In this document: piece after piece, positions 22,592 through 30,325 of the stretch
Numbering within the stretch: position 1 is the first letter of the stretch
Layout of the letters: each line of letters opens with the position of its first letter
Assembly (NCBI GenBank): GCA_030425825.1
Contig: JAUHZY010000001.1
Coordinates: 1,026,834-1,090,833 of the forward strand
Length of the DNA: 64,000 bases
Reading direction: 5' to 3'
Source of the DNA: Alphaproteobacteria bacterium
GTDB taxonomy: Bacteria; Pseudomonadota; Alphaproteobacteria; JAUHZY01
The notes under the pieces: model-generated
Told to the model about the DNA's origin: nothing
Databases searched by the model: none
The model's input: only the letters and a program-made list of their open reading frames with translations
Position numbers and translations under genes: made by a program

Positions 22592-24136
22592 ATGACACAA
22601 ATAAAAACGGCCCTTATTTCAGTTTCAGATAAGACACAAATTGAGGACCTCGGAAAGTTCCTTAACACTCAAAATATTAAAGTCCTTTCCACAGGAGGGT
22701 CAGCAAAAGCACTTCGTGCTGCTGGTGTTGATGTCACAGATGTATCAGACGTTACAGGCTTTCCCGAGATTATGGATGGACGCGTTAAAACATTGCATCC
22801 AAAAATTCATGGCGGATTACTTGCAAAACGCGACGATATGTCACACACAGATGCAATGGATGAACATGGCATTGGCGGCATTGATCTTTTAATCGTCAAC
22901 CTATATCCGTTCGAAGAGACTGTAAAAAGCGGTGCAGATTTTGAGACATGCATTGAAAACATTGATATTGGTGGGCCTGCAATGATTCGTGCCGCAGCAA
23001 AAAACCACAAATTTGTAACAACAATTACAGACCCAAAAGATTATAATGTCTTAAAAAAACAAATTGAATCTGGCAGTATCGCACAAGAGTTTAGCACGGC
23101 AATGGCTGTCAAAGCATTCAAACATACGGCAAGATACGACACAAAAATTTCATGCTGGATGCACAGCCAAACTGAAGACACATGGCCTGAAACACTTTTA
23201 TTTGGCCTAGATCAAAAACAGGTACTTAGATATGGCGAGAATCCGCATCAAGAAGCCGCTCTTTATGTCGACGGTACACAAGCTTACGGTGTAACCAACG
23301 CAACGCAACATCATGGTAAAGAGCTTTCTTATAATAACATTAATGATACCGATGCCGCATTTGAGCTTGTTGCAGAATTTGAATCTCCAGCGGTTGCCAT
23401 CATCAAGCATGCCAATCCATGTGGCGTAGCAATAGGAAAAACACAAAAAGAAGCCTATGAAAAAGCTTTACGCTGTGACCCTGTCAGTGCTTTTGGTGGT
23501 ATTATTGCTTTGAATCGCCCGCTTGACATTGAAACTGCAAGTTTAGTTTCGGAGCTTTTTGTCGAGGTGGTGATTGCGCCTAGTATCAATGAAGACGCTA
23601 TGGAGACCTTAAAGAAAAAGAAAAATATTCGCCTTCTGACAACGGGTGGCATGCCTGATATCAGTGAAAAAGGCTGGGCGACACGCTCTGTCAAAGGCGG
23701 TTATTTGATTCAATCAAAAGATAATGGTGTAATCACAAAGCAAGACCTTAAAACAGCTACAAAACGTGAACCAAGCGCAGAAGAAATCAGCGACATGATC
23801 TTCGCATGGAAAGTAGCAAAACATGTTAAATCAAATGCTATTGTTTACGCGAAAGATGGTGCAACAGTAGGTATCGGCGCAGGACAAATGAGTCGCGTCG
23901 ACTCTACAAAAGTTGCCGTACACAAAGCTGAATCCCAAGGCTTAGACCTCAAAGGATCAGTTGTCGCCAGTGATGCTTTCTTCCCGTTTGCAGATGGTTT
24001 GCTGAATGCTGCTGAAGCTGGTGTTTCTGCAGTTATTCAACCTGGCGGTTCTGTACGCGATGAAGAAGTGATTAAAGCTGCAAATGATAAAGGCCTATCA
24101 ATGGTGTTTACAGGCATGCGTCACTTCAGGCACTAA
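22592..24136 (+). CDS. purH: Bifunctional purine biosynthesis protein PurH
   Basis: AICAR formyltransferase/IMP cyclohydrolase, the last two steps of de novo IMP synthesis, 514 residues, cytoplasmic. The N-terminal MGS-like cyclohydrolase domain shows [14 protein letters not shown] and [17 protein letters not shown]. The formyltransferase half has [13 protein letters not shown] with the Lys-His pair, and ends with [20 protein letters not shown] and [14 protein letters not shown] start at the ATG at 22592, one base after the previous stop; an in-frame ATG at 22574 inside the upstream gene gives a six-residue non-homologous extension. Confidence 0.97.
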   Translation: MTQIKTALISVSDKTQIEDLGKFLNTQNIKVLSTGGSAKALRAAGVDVTDVSDVTGFPEIMDGRVKTLHPKIHGGLLAKRDDMSHTDAMDEHGIGGIDLLIVNLYPFEETVKSGADFETCIENIDIGGPAMIRAAAKNHKFVTTITDPKDYNVLKKQIESGSIAQEFSTAMAVKAFKHTARYDTKISCWMHSQTEDTWPETLLFGLDQKQVLRYGENPHQEAALYVDGTQAYGVTNATQHHGKELSYNNINDTDAAFELVAEFESPAVAIIKHANPCGVAIGKTQKEAYEKALRCDPVSAFGGIIALNRPLDIETASLVSELFVEVVIAPSINEDAMETLKKKKNIRLLTTGGMPDISEKGWATRSVKGGYLIQSKDNGVITKQDLKTATKREPSAEEISDMIFAWKVAKHVKSNAIVYAKDGATVGIGAGQMSRVDSTKVAVHKAESQGLDLKGSVVASDAFFPFADGLLNAAEAGVSAVIQPGGSVRDEEVIKAANDKGLSMVFTGMRHFRH

Positions 24137-24140
24137 AAAC

Positions 24141-24320
24141 ATGTTTGATCCTTTTTTCGGTGAAATATTCGGCGTGATGGCCGCAACAATGACTATGCTG
24201 TCTGGCTTGCCACAAGCTGTCAAAACAATCCGAACAAAAAGTGCAAAAGACCTTTCATGGGGCACATGCCTTCTTCTTTTTTTCGGTGTCTTTTTCTGGT
24301 TTTTGTATGGTAAGACTTGA
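24141..24320 (+). pseudogene. SemiSWEET-like transporter, truncated after two of three helices
   Basis: The 59-residue product matches the start of the SemiSWEET sugar-transporter family. The first helix (EIFGVMAATMTMLSGLPQ) is followed by the conserved loop TIRTKSAKDLSWGT and a second helix ending in FFGVFFWFLYG. Family members have about 85-90 residues and a third helix needed for the three-helix bundle. Here a TGA comes four codons after helix two, and no other frame downstream encodes a helix. The stop lies inside the promoter of the following tRNA-Val. It begins four bases after purH and was probably its operon partner before losing its 3' end. Confidence 0.75.
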
Positions 24321-24345
24321 TCTCTAGATATTTCTCGCCTACAAT
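24317..24345 (+). promoter_or_regulatory. Promoter for tRNA-Val(GAC)
   Basis: TTGATC at 24317-24322 and TACAAT at 24340-24345 with a 17-base spacer. Initiation would fall about 10 bases before the mature 5' end of the tRNA. The -35 element overlaps the stop codon of the truncated SemiSWEET. Confidence 0.65.
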
Positions 24346-24362
24346 CCGCTTCCTTGATTCAC

Positions 24363-24437
24363 GGGTCTATAGCTCAGCGGGAGAGCGCTGCCTTGACATG
24401 GCAGAGGTCACTGGTTCAATCCCAGTTAGACCCACCA
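24363..24437 (+). tRNA. tRNA-Val (anticodon GAC)
   Basis: A complete cloverleaf of 75 bases including the encoded CCA. The acceptor stem GGGTCTA pairs with TAGACCC, the D arm contains AGCTCAGCGGGAGAGC, the anticodon loop is TTGACAT (GAC), and the T arm contains GGTTCAATCC. The discriminator base is A. Confidence 0.97.
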
Positions 24438-24504
24438 TTCCATATTTTACTTCCCAAAAGAGATTTATTCTGAAATTCTGTCCTTGGAAACATGAGGGAT
24501 GATG

Positions 24505-25458
24505 ATGGATTCTTTTACTTACTTTTTAGATAAAAAAGGTGGTGGCGAGAAAAGCACTGACCTTTTTAGTAAACCGAAAAAAAACACGATCAGCTGGCAC
24601 CATATATCACTGGACTGTGAAGAAGGGTTGTCATGGCTTCGTCAAACCAATCTAGACCCTGTTATCTTGGATGCTTTGTGTGAAGAGGAAACACGACCTA
24701 GGATTGCCGAATGGTCTCAGGACTCTTGCCTTATTATTTTGAGAGGTATCAATTTAAACGATGCAGCACAACCTGAGGATATGATTTCAGTCCGACTTTT
24801 TATTGAAAAAAATAGAATCATCAGCACATGGAAGCGCAAACTTAAAACAATTCGTATCATAGAAAACTCGCTGTCTTCTGGAACAGGGCCAAAATCAAGT
24901 GGTGAGTTTCTTAGCACGCTTGCAAAGCAACTTGCAGAAGTGATGTTCCCAACATTAACTGTTTTGTCAGAAAAAGCAGATACTTTGGAAGAAGAAGTTC
25001 TTGAAACACCAGACACAAAGTCGCGCCAGAAAATTATAGACTTACGAAAAGAGGTAATCTCTTACAGGCGTTACCTTCACCCTCAAAAAGATGTTCTACA
25101 GAAACTAAAAACATGTGAGCAAACATGGCTTGCGACTTATGACAAAAGAATTATCAGTGAAACATATGACAGAACAGCAATGTATTTAGAAGAAATGGAA
25201 GAGGCACGTGAAAGAACTCTTATTATCCAAGACGAATTACTCAATATCATCTCTGACAAATTGAATAAAAACACCTATTTTCTTTCAATCATAGCGGCTA
25301 TCTTTTTACCGCTTGGCTTCCTGACTGGGCTGTTGGGTGTTAATATTGCAGGGATGCCAGGCGCATCAGACCCTAACGCATTTTGGTATTTTTGTGTTGG
25401 ACTGACGGTGCTTGTCATTATCCAAACATATCTTTTTAAACGTATGAAACTATTTTAA
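24505..25458 (+). CDS. zntB: CorA-family zinc transporter ZntB
   Basis: Inner-membrane divalent-cation transporter, about 317 residues. The long cytoplasmic N-terminal domain (about 1-255, mostly helical, acidic) is followed by two C-terminal helices. The first ends in the pore motif GLLGVNIAGMPG; GVN with GMPG is the ZntB variant of the CorA GMN signature. Three ATG codons in a row lie at 24499-24507; GAGGG is best spaced from the third, so I start at 24505. It follows a tRNA gene and ends at a strong terminator. Zinc is inferred from subfamily membership; the direction of transport is not decided by sequence. Confidence 0.85.
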   Translation: MDSFTYFLDKKGGGEKSTDLFSKPKKNTISWHHISLDCEEGLSWLRQTNLDPVILDALCEEETRPRIAEWSQDSCLIILRGINLNDAAQPEDMISVRLFIEKNRIISTWKRKLKTIRIIENSLSSGTGPKSSGEFLSTLAKQLAEVMFPTLTVLSEKADTLEEEVLETPDTKSRQKIIDLRKEVISYRRYLHPQKDVLQKLKTCEQTWLATYDKRIISETYDRTAMYLEEMEEARERTLIIQDELLNIISDKLNKNTYFLSIIAAIFLPLGFLTGLLGVNIAGMPGASDPNAFWYFCVGLTVLVIIQTYLFKRMKLF

Positions 25459-25461
25459 GAA

Positions 25462-25490
25462 AGGCTTCCAGCTTTAGAAACTGGAAGCCT
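25462..25490. terminator. Bidirectional intrinsic terminator between convergent genes
   Basis: A perfect 10-base inverted repeat AGGCTTCCAG / CTGGAAGCCT with a nine-base loop lies between the ends of zntB (plus) and the outer-membrane protein gene (minus). A T-rich tract (GTGTTCTTTTTT) follows on the plus strand and TTCTT on the minus strand, so it can serve both. Confidence 0.88.
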
Positions 25491-25504
25491 GTGTTCTTTT
25501 TTAT

Positions 25505-26518
25505 TTAGAAAGCATATTGCCACCCCAACATAAAACGCATATCCGTTTCAAGTTGTGGACCATCAAGGTCTTGATAAATTGGCATACCAACTTCCAAGGC
25601 AAGACGTTGGCTCTTCATTGCACCTTCTGGCGCAATAAAGTTAAGGCCGACAAGAGCATCTATGCGTTCACCGCCACGCAGATCTGTTCGCGCAGTTGGT
25701 GTCATCATAGGGTTTAAGTCTGCATCAGCCCCTTCAATGTCTGACCATTTTTTCCCATCAAGTCTTGCTGAAATACTAACAGTGTTATTCAACTTCTTTG
25801 CACCCCAAGCCGTCATGTTATACTCATGGCCTAAACGATAATTTTCATCATTCTCACCTGTGCGAAATGTTGCAGCAGCTTGACCACCCCATGACCAATC
25901 ATTCAAATGGCGAACATATGTGATGCCTAAAATAGGATCATAAGTTCCAGAGCCCAGCTGCATGGGGTACGGCAACTTCTGATTTGCAACCATTGGAGTA
26001 TCATCGCGTTCATTTGTTGATCCTGTTGGTAAGCTTAGGCCCAAATTTAAGTGGACTTTTTCACTATCCCTAACAGGTTTTGAAGAAGCCACCTTATCGT
26101 AAAGCTTATAAAGTGCTGTAAGCTTTAGGTCACCAAAACCAGAGGATGATGTTTTAAATCTTGCACCTATGCGATTAACAATTGTCATGTCTTTCTCAAT
26201 ATACGGAATCATCGCCATGACTGTTACGTCATCACTATAACCATACATTGCACCAAACATATGCATGTCCATTGTCATTTTTTCTGGTGCCATCATAAAC
26301 TGACTCAAAACGTCAGATGTCGGAACACTGTCTGTGCCGCGGCGGTTCCCCTTCATATTCATAGCCCCATAACGGTAGGATAACATCCATTCTCCTTCGT
26401 TATGCCTGTGATCACCCATTACACCCAAAGGCGCATGGCTATCAGGAAGAGGAATGCTATCTGCAAATGCAGGTGCGCTGAGGCACAAAAATGCCATAGA
26501 TAAAATAAGTTTTTTCAT
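25505..26518 (-). CDS. Outer-membrane transporter-like protein (phenol MetA-pathway family)
   Basis: Exported protein of 337 residues with a clear signal peptide (cleavage after APAFA, about residue 19). The mature part alternates short beta strands and ends in an aromatic residue (GWQYAF), as outer-membrane barrels do. The start of the mature protein, PLGVMGDHRHNEGEWMLSYR, and Met-rich stretches (MMAPEKMTMDMHMFGAM) fit a group of alpha-type outer-membrane proteins usually annotated with the MetA-pathway family. In my recollection that group often lies near copper-related genes. Neighbours here are DUF2946, a nitroreductase and a His-rich peptide. The substrate is unknown; Met and His richness suggests a role with metals, which is inference. 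Confidence 0.65.
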   Translation of the reverse strand: MKKLILSMAFLCLSAPAFADSIPLPDSHAPLGVMGDHRHNEGEWMLSYRYGAMNMKGNRRGTDSVPTSDVLSQFMMAPEKMTMDMHMFGAMYGYSDDVTVMAMIPYIEKDMTIVNRIGARFKTSSSGFGDLKLTALYKLYDKVASSKPVRDSEKVHLNLGLSLPTGSTNERDDTPMVANQKLPYPMQLGSGTYDPILGITYVRHLNDWSWGGQAAATFRTGENDENYRLGHEYNMTAWGAKKLNNTVSISARLDGKKWSDIEGADADLNPMMTPTARTDLRGGERIDALVGLNFIAPEGAMKSQRLALEVGMPIYQDLDGPQLETDMRFMLGWQYAF

Positions 26519-26546
26519 TTTTTTCTCCTATAAAAAAAACTTTTGC

Positions 26547-26561
26547 TGTGCATCATGCACA
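26547..26561. promoter_or_regulatory. 15-base perfect palindrome before the outer-membrane protein gene
   Basis: TGTGCAT-C-ATGCACA lies 29-43 bases upstream of the start at 26518 and 26 bases after the DUF2946 stop. It could be an operator. On the minus strand it is followed by GCAAAAG and eight T residues, so it could instead form a weak terminator or attenuator for DUF2946. The sequence does not decide between these. Confidence 0.45.
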
Positions 26562-26586
26562 AAAATTTAAAAAGTGTTTTGAGGTA

Positions 26587-26934
26587 TTAGGAGAAAAAAG
26601 GGGGCGCACGTGGTGGCTTGATTGTGTCCTTACGATAGACGAAATGCTCTCCAAGCAAATAAAAGCTGAAAGAGAAGAGCAATAAAACAAAAGTTATTGC
26701 GACTTCGGCGCTTGGTGAAATATCTGGCTTGTAAGTTGAACCAATAAAACATAAAGGACAATGTGGCCCTTCTTGCTTGTTACTTTGTTCATGCTGGGCA
26801 GCGCCATGATGCTGATGCGCAAATTCGTCTAATGTTGGTGGAGAATACTGAGCGCCTTGTGTAAACAAAACAGGCGCAAGGCTTTGCAGTAAAAAGGCAA
26901 TCAGAATAAATGAAAAAGAAAGTTGTCTTAGCAT
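26587..26934 (-). CDS. DUF2946-type membrane protein with HCPLC motif
   Basis: Small membrane protein of 115 residues. It has an N-terminal helix (about 4-24), a His-rich extracytoplasmic stretch (FAHQHHGAAQHEQ), the motif HCPLC near residue 67, a second helix, and a C-terminal PPRAPP segment. This layout matches the DUF2946 family, whose HCxxC-like motif and frequent location beside copper genes suggest metal handling; no function is established. The reading frame is open far upstream in nitroreductase sequence, but the ATG at 26934 with GAGAAAG before it gives the family N-terminus. It lies seven bases after the nitroreductase stop. Confidence 0.75.
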   Translation of the reverse strand: MLRQLSFSFILIAFLLQSLAPVLFTQGAQYSPPTLDEFAHQHHGAAQHEQSNKQEGPHCPLCFIGSTYKPDISPSAEVAITFVLLLFSFSFYLLGEHFVYRKDTIKPPRAPPFFS

Positions 26935-26941
26935 GCTTTCT

Positions 26942-27544
26942 CTAGAACTTGTCTTGAATGACCATTTGGTTATAAGGCAAAATGTTGAGTTTTGGATGTG
27001 GCTCTGCAGAACGCTTACCAACAGCAACAAACATTGAAATAAGATGATCTTTTGGTAAGTTGATAAGCTGACCAACTGCATCGAAGTCAAACCCATCCAT
27101 TGGACATGTGTCATATCCCATACCTTGCGCTGCAAGCATCAATGTCTGCGCAGCCATGCCACAAGATCTTAACGCTTCGTCACGTTGCACTTGTGGTTTT
27201 CCATCATAATATCCCTTAATCGCAGGCAAAAGAAAATCTTGTGCTTGCTGACCTGATGCTGCCCAATACCTAAAAGGCTCTTTCTTCCAGGCTTTCATAT
27301 CTGCACACACCACAACAAGAAGAGAGCTGTCCGTGACCTGCGCTTGCCCCCATGAAACTGCGCGAATCTTTTCACGTAAAGACGCGTCTTGGACCAAAAC
27401 AAAACGACAATGTTGAATATTAAAAGCTGAAGGCGCTAAGCGCACAAGCGACATAAGCTCTTCAATTTCTGAAGACTCTATTTGGTGGCTTGAGTCAAAC
27501 TGCTTAATTGCACGACGGTTTTTTATTGCATCAGAAATTTTCAT
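26942..27544 (-). CDS. Nitroreductase family protein
   Basis: FMN-dependent NAD(P)H oxidoreductase of the NfsB type, 200 residues, cytoplasmic. The N-terminal NRRAIKQFDSSHQ provides the phosphate-contacting Arg, followed by LVRLAPSAFNIQHCRFVLVQD. The C-terminal half has GMGYDTCPMDGFDFDAVG and ISMFVAVGKR. Length is typical for a homodimeric flavoprotein. Physiological substrate cannot be inferred. It is first of three minus-strand genes leading into DUF2946 and the outer-membrane protein; the upstream His-rich gene ends in a terminator, so it probably has a separate promoter. Confidence 0.9.
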   Translation of the reverse strand: MKISDAIKNRRAIKQFDSSHQIESSEIEELMSLVRLAPSAFNIQHCRFVLVQDASLREKIRAVSWGQAQVTDSSLLVVVCADMKAWKKEPFRYWAASGQQAQDFLLPAIKGYYDGKPQVQRDEALRSCGMAAQTLMLAAQGMGYDTCPMDGFDFDAVGQLINLPKDHLISMFVAVGKRSAEPHPKLNILPYNQMVIQDKF

Positions 27545-27604
27545 GATTTATTCCTCATTAATAATAATGAAGCTACCTTATAAACTACCCAACAAAAAGC
27601 CAAC

Positions 27605-27633
27605 AAAAAAAGGCGCCAGAAACAACTGGCACC
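27605..27633 (-). terminator. Intrinsic terminator of the His-rich peptide gene
   Basis: On the minus strand GGTGCCAG and CTGGCGCC form an eight-pair stem (one G-U) with a six-base loop, directly followed by seven T residues at 27611-27605. It starts 27 bases after the stop at 27660, so it closes the small His-rich gene and separates it from the nitroreductase. Confidence 0.85.
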
Positions 27634-27659
27634 TCCCTTTATTTATCGTCACAACATTC

Positions 27660-27797
27660 CTAATGGTGACCATCGCACTCTTCATGATGTTCTTCAGCAT
27701 AATGAGGATCATCACAATGATTCTCAGCCGATGCCAGAACATCTGAAATGGTAAAAAAACTCACTGCGAAGAGGATTATAAATAGATATTACTTCAT
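27660..27797 (-). pseudogene. Small His-rich exported peptide, stop at codon 3
   Basis: The frame reads Met-Lys-stop-Tyr and then a complete exported peptide: a hydrophobic segment YLFIILFAVSFFTISDVLA acting as signal peptide, and a mature part with AENHCDDPHYAEEHHEECDG ending in His-His. The mature 22 residues hold six His, two Cys and many acids, a likely metal-binding tail. GGAG precedes the ATG at the right distance and a strong terminator follows, so the locus is built like a real gene. TAA at 27791-27789 is one base from AAA (Lys), which would give a normal MKK signal start. It is a recent nonsense mutation or a sequence error; a GTG 11 codons in could start only a weak remnant. Confidence 0.7.
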
Positions 27798-27817
27798 GTT
27801 CTTAATCTCCAAAAATA

Positions 27818-27833
27818 AGGGTTGAAAAACCCT
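27818..27833. promoter_or_regulatory. Hairpin with U tract just before the His-rich peptide gene
   Basis: AGGGTT-GAAA-AACCCT is a perfect six-base stem with a tetraloop. On the minus strand it is followed by TATTTTT and then at once by the GGAG of the His-rich gene. It therefore looks like an intrinsic terminator placed in the leader (attenuator), 21 bases upstream of the ATG. Confidence 0.5.
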
Positions 27834-27892
27834 AACCAATGTACTTCAATTAACATCTACTTGCTAAATTTGTAAACATTTTGAGACAACCT

Positions 27893-28420
27893 ATGGGACA
27901 TACATTAACACAATATTCAACTGATGGTTTTTGGCATCAGTTTAACGATAAAAAAATCTACCACTCTCATCACCGGATTGAGGGAATTGGGAAAGTTTCT
28001 CTTCTATTTTCTAATGATGATGAACTATTGTGTGTATTCCACAAAGGACGTATTTCTAAACCGTTAAAAAACGTTAATACAGAACAAAACCAAGCGAAAG
28101 GTGAGACGTTATTCACGAAGCTAATTAATAATGAGGACCTTAAATTGGTTACCATTGGAACAAATTTTCAAAACAGCGTTTGGAAAGAGCTTTTAAAGAT
28201 TCCAAACGGTTCAACCGTTACATATCATGATATTGCAAAAAGAATAAAGCGGCCCAAAGCATATAGGGCTGTCGCAAATGCCGTCGGTGCAAACCCTATT
28301 TCTGTGACAATTCCTTGTCATCGTGTTTTACGAACAGGTGGCGGCATTGGTGGGTTCGGCTGGGGACTTCCCGCGAAAAGAGTTCTTCTAAAGCGTGAAG
28401 GCATCACCATTCAAGAATAA
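27893..28420 (+). CDS. ogt: Methylated-DNA--protein-cysteine methyltransferase
   Basis: Suicide repair enzyme that removes alkyl groups from O6-methylguanine, 175 residues. The C-terminal domain has [20 protein letters not shown], the helix-turn-helix with the Arg finger in [13 protein letters not shown], and the active site IPCHRVL with Cys142. The N-terminal 80 residues are a shortened accessory domain. An in-frame TTG at 27881 is possible; I use the ATG at 27893. Its 3' end overlaps the convergent tdh by 17 bases. No AraC-type Ada domain is present, so it is an Ogt-type protein. Confidence 0.93.
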   Translation: MGHTLTQYSTDGFWHQFNDKKIYHSHHRIEGIGKVSLLFSNDDELLCVFHKGRISKPLKNVNTEQNQAKGETLFTKLINNEDLKLVTIGTNFQNSVWKELLKIPNGSTVTYHDIAKRIKRPKAYRAVANAVGANPISVTIPCHRVLRTGGGIGGFGWGLPAKRVLLKREGITIQE

Positions 28421-29429
28421 TTTTTCCTGAATTACCTGATGCCATTGTTTCAAAGCCTTTTTGAAAGTCATCAATCGGGAATTTATGTGTAATAATTGAC
28501 GAAATATCAAGACCACCCTGGATCATAGAACTCATCTTATACCATGTTTCATACATTTCGCGGCCGTAAATTCCTTTAATTAAAAGGCCTTTGAAAATCA
28601 CATCATTCCAATCAATCGTCGTATTTTCAGGCGGAATACCCATCAAAGAAACCTTTCCACCATGATTCATCACACGTAATAAATCTCGAAAGCCGCTAGG
28701 ATTTCCCGACATTTCAAGGCCAACATCAAAGCCTTCCGTCATACCAAGATCCGACATAACATCTTCTAATTTTTCATTCGCGACATTAACCGCACGTGTA
28801 ACCGCACCCATTTTACGTGCTAAATCAAGACGGTATTCATTCACATCACTAATAACAACATATCGTGCACCTGCATATTTACAAATCGCCGTCGCCATAA
28901 TGCCAATCGGCCCTGCACCCGTAATTAAAACGTCCTCTCCGACTAGATCAAAAGACAACGCCGTATGAGTCGCATTACCAAAAGGATCAAAAATGGAAGC
29001 AAGATCATCAGAAATATTATCTGGAATTTTGTAAACATTTGTCGCAGGCAGCGCAAAATACTCTGCAAATGCACCAACTGTGTCATACCCAACACCAACT
29101 GTGTTTTTACAAAGATGACGTTTCCCAGCACGACAATTACGGCAATACCCACAAACAAGATGTCCTTCACCTGAAACACGATCTCCGACAGCAAACCCTT
29201 CAACATGCGACCCAACTTCAACAATTGTCCCAACATATTCATGACCTGTCACAAGTGGTACAGGAACAGTCTTTTGTGCCCAATCATCCCAATGATAAAT
29301 GTGCATATCCGTCCCGCAAATAGCCGTTTTCTTGATTTTTATAAGAACATCATTTGGACCAATTTCAGGCTCTGGCACATCATCCATCCAAATCCCAGGT
29401 TCGGCATATTTTTTAACAAGTGCTTTCAT
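28404..29429 (-). CDS. tdh: L-threonine 3-dehydrogenase
   Basis: Zinc-dependent alcohol-dehydrogenase family enzyme oxidising threonine to 2-amino-3-ketobutyrate with NAD+, 341 residues. The catalytic zinc region [16 protein letters not shown] and [12 protein letters not shown] and the structural four-Cys loop ([15 protein letters not shown]) are intact. The Rossmann motif is [11 protein letters not shown]. Length matches E. coli Tdh (341). GAGGAGC precedes the ATG. It is the last gene of kbl-eamA-tdh; its product is the substrate of Kbl, giving glycine and acetyl-CoA. Confidence 0.97.
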   Translation of the reverse strand: MKALVKKYAEPGIWMDDVPEPEIGPNDVLIKIKKTAICGTDMHIYHWDDWAQKTVPVPLVTGHEYVGTIVEVGSHVEGFAVGDRVSGEGHLVCGYCRNCRAGKRHLCKNTVGVGYDTVGAFAEYFALPATNVYKIPDNISDDLASIFDPFGNATHTALSFDLVGEDVLITGAGPIGIMATAICKYAGARYVVISDVNEYRLDLARKMGAVTRAVNVANEKLEDVMSDLGMTEGFDVGLEMSGNPSGFRDLLRVMNHGGKVSLMGIPPENTTIDWNDVIFKGLLIKGIYGREMYETWYKMSSMIQGGLDISSIITHKFPIDDFQKGFETMASGNSGKIILEW

Positions 29430-29443
29430 CTGCTGCTCCTCTT

Positions 29444-30325
29444 TTATCCTTCAAAATCGACAATATTTGGCCTTCTAATAACAACAAAAGCCACCCCTAT
29501 AATCATTAATATAGTTCCCCAAATAATACTCTCTGTTACCACCTCGCCTAATAAAAGTATGCCTGCGAACACACCAATCACAGGGACAAAAAGCGTCAAA
29601 GGTGCGATTGCTTCAATAGGGTTGCGCGCAAGCAAATATCCCCAAAGGGAATGTGCAAAAATTGACGTTAAACAAATATAAAGAAGCGAACCTATCGAAT
29701 ATAAATCTGCTGTCAAAACAGCCTCCAACTGATTTTCTTCAAGCCAAAAAGAAAAAGGCACCATCATAGGAAAAGCAAACAGACAAATCCATGCTGTTAA
29801 CGCAAAAGGATTTATGGCTCCTGCCGCCTTCAACTGAAGACTATAGACAGAAAGAAAAAAAGCGCCACCTATCATGGCGAAAAAAGAAAAAGAGTTGTTA
29901 ATACTGTTGGGTGTTCCCATTAAAATAACGGAGCCAATAATGGCAATTATAACGCCCAAGCCGCTTCGCCACCCTACCTTCTCTTTAAAAAAAACAATCC
30001 CAAGCAACAAAGAGAAGGCGACGTGCAATTGCATTGCAACAATACCAACTGAGGCATCAAGTCCAGCTGCTAAGCTCCAGAACATAAGACCTAAATGAAG
30101 TACCGCAAAAACGAAAGAAATAGAAATGATGGACTTCACAGGAATTGGAGGCTTCCTAAAAAAGGGCAAAAGAATGGCGGAAACAATTGCAAACCTTAAA
30201 AGCAAAGTGGTAAAGGGCGCAAAGTGTGTGGCAGCAGATTTTGAAAAAACAAAGTTGAGCCCCCAAAGAACAACAACGACACAGGCCAATAGATAGTGCT
30301 GTGGCGAAACGGGAGCTTTTGCCAT
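29444..30325 (-). CDS. EamA/DMT-family permease inserted between kbl and tdh
   Basis: Inner-membrane drug/metabolite transporter of 293 residues with about ten helices in two EamA repeats. Family features include [20 protein letters not shown] at the start and conserved Pro/Gly in [20 protein letters not shown] in the second repeat. The ATG overlaps the kbl stop as TAATG and tdh follows 14 bases after its stop, so all three are one operon. The position suggests export or import of threonine, glycine or a related amino acid; that is inference, as EamA substrates cannot be read from sequence. Confidence 0.88.
   Translation of the reverse strand: MAKAPVSPQHYLLACVVVVLWGLNFVFSKSAATHFAPFTTLLLRFAIVSAILLPFFRKPPIPVKSIISISFVFAVLHLGLMFWSLAAGLDASVGIVAMQLHVAFSLLLGIVFFKEKVGWRSGLGVIIAIIGSVILMGTPNSINNSFSFFAMIGGAFFLSVYSLQLKAAGAINPFALTAWICLFAFPMMVPFSFWLEENQLEAVLTADLYSIGSLLYICLTSIFAHSLWGYLLARNPIEAIAPLTLFVPVIGVFAGILLLGEVVTESIIWGTILMIIGVAFVVIRRPNIVDFEG

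Noticed and set aside
24317-24502. Open frame of 61 codons running through tRNA-Val(GAC)
   Set aside because: It crosses the whole tRNA gene, has no homology, and its first codons coincide with the tRNA promoter.
27543-27746. Plus-strand open frame of 67 codons opposite the His-rich peptide
   Set aside because: It spans the minus-strand terminator and the antisense of the His-rich peptide; the low-complexity product shows no family features.
27660-27797. Programmed stop-codon readthrough or a changed genetic code as the explanation for TAA at codon 3
   Set aside because: TAA ends many intact genes in the window, and no recoding signal is visible; a point mutation is simpler.
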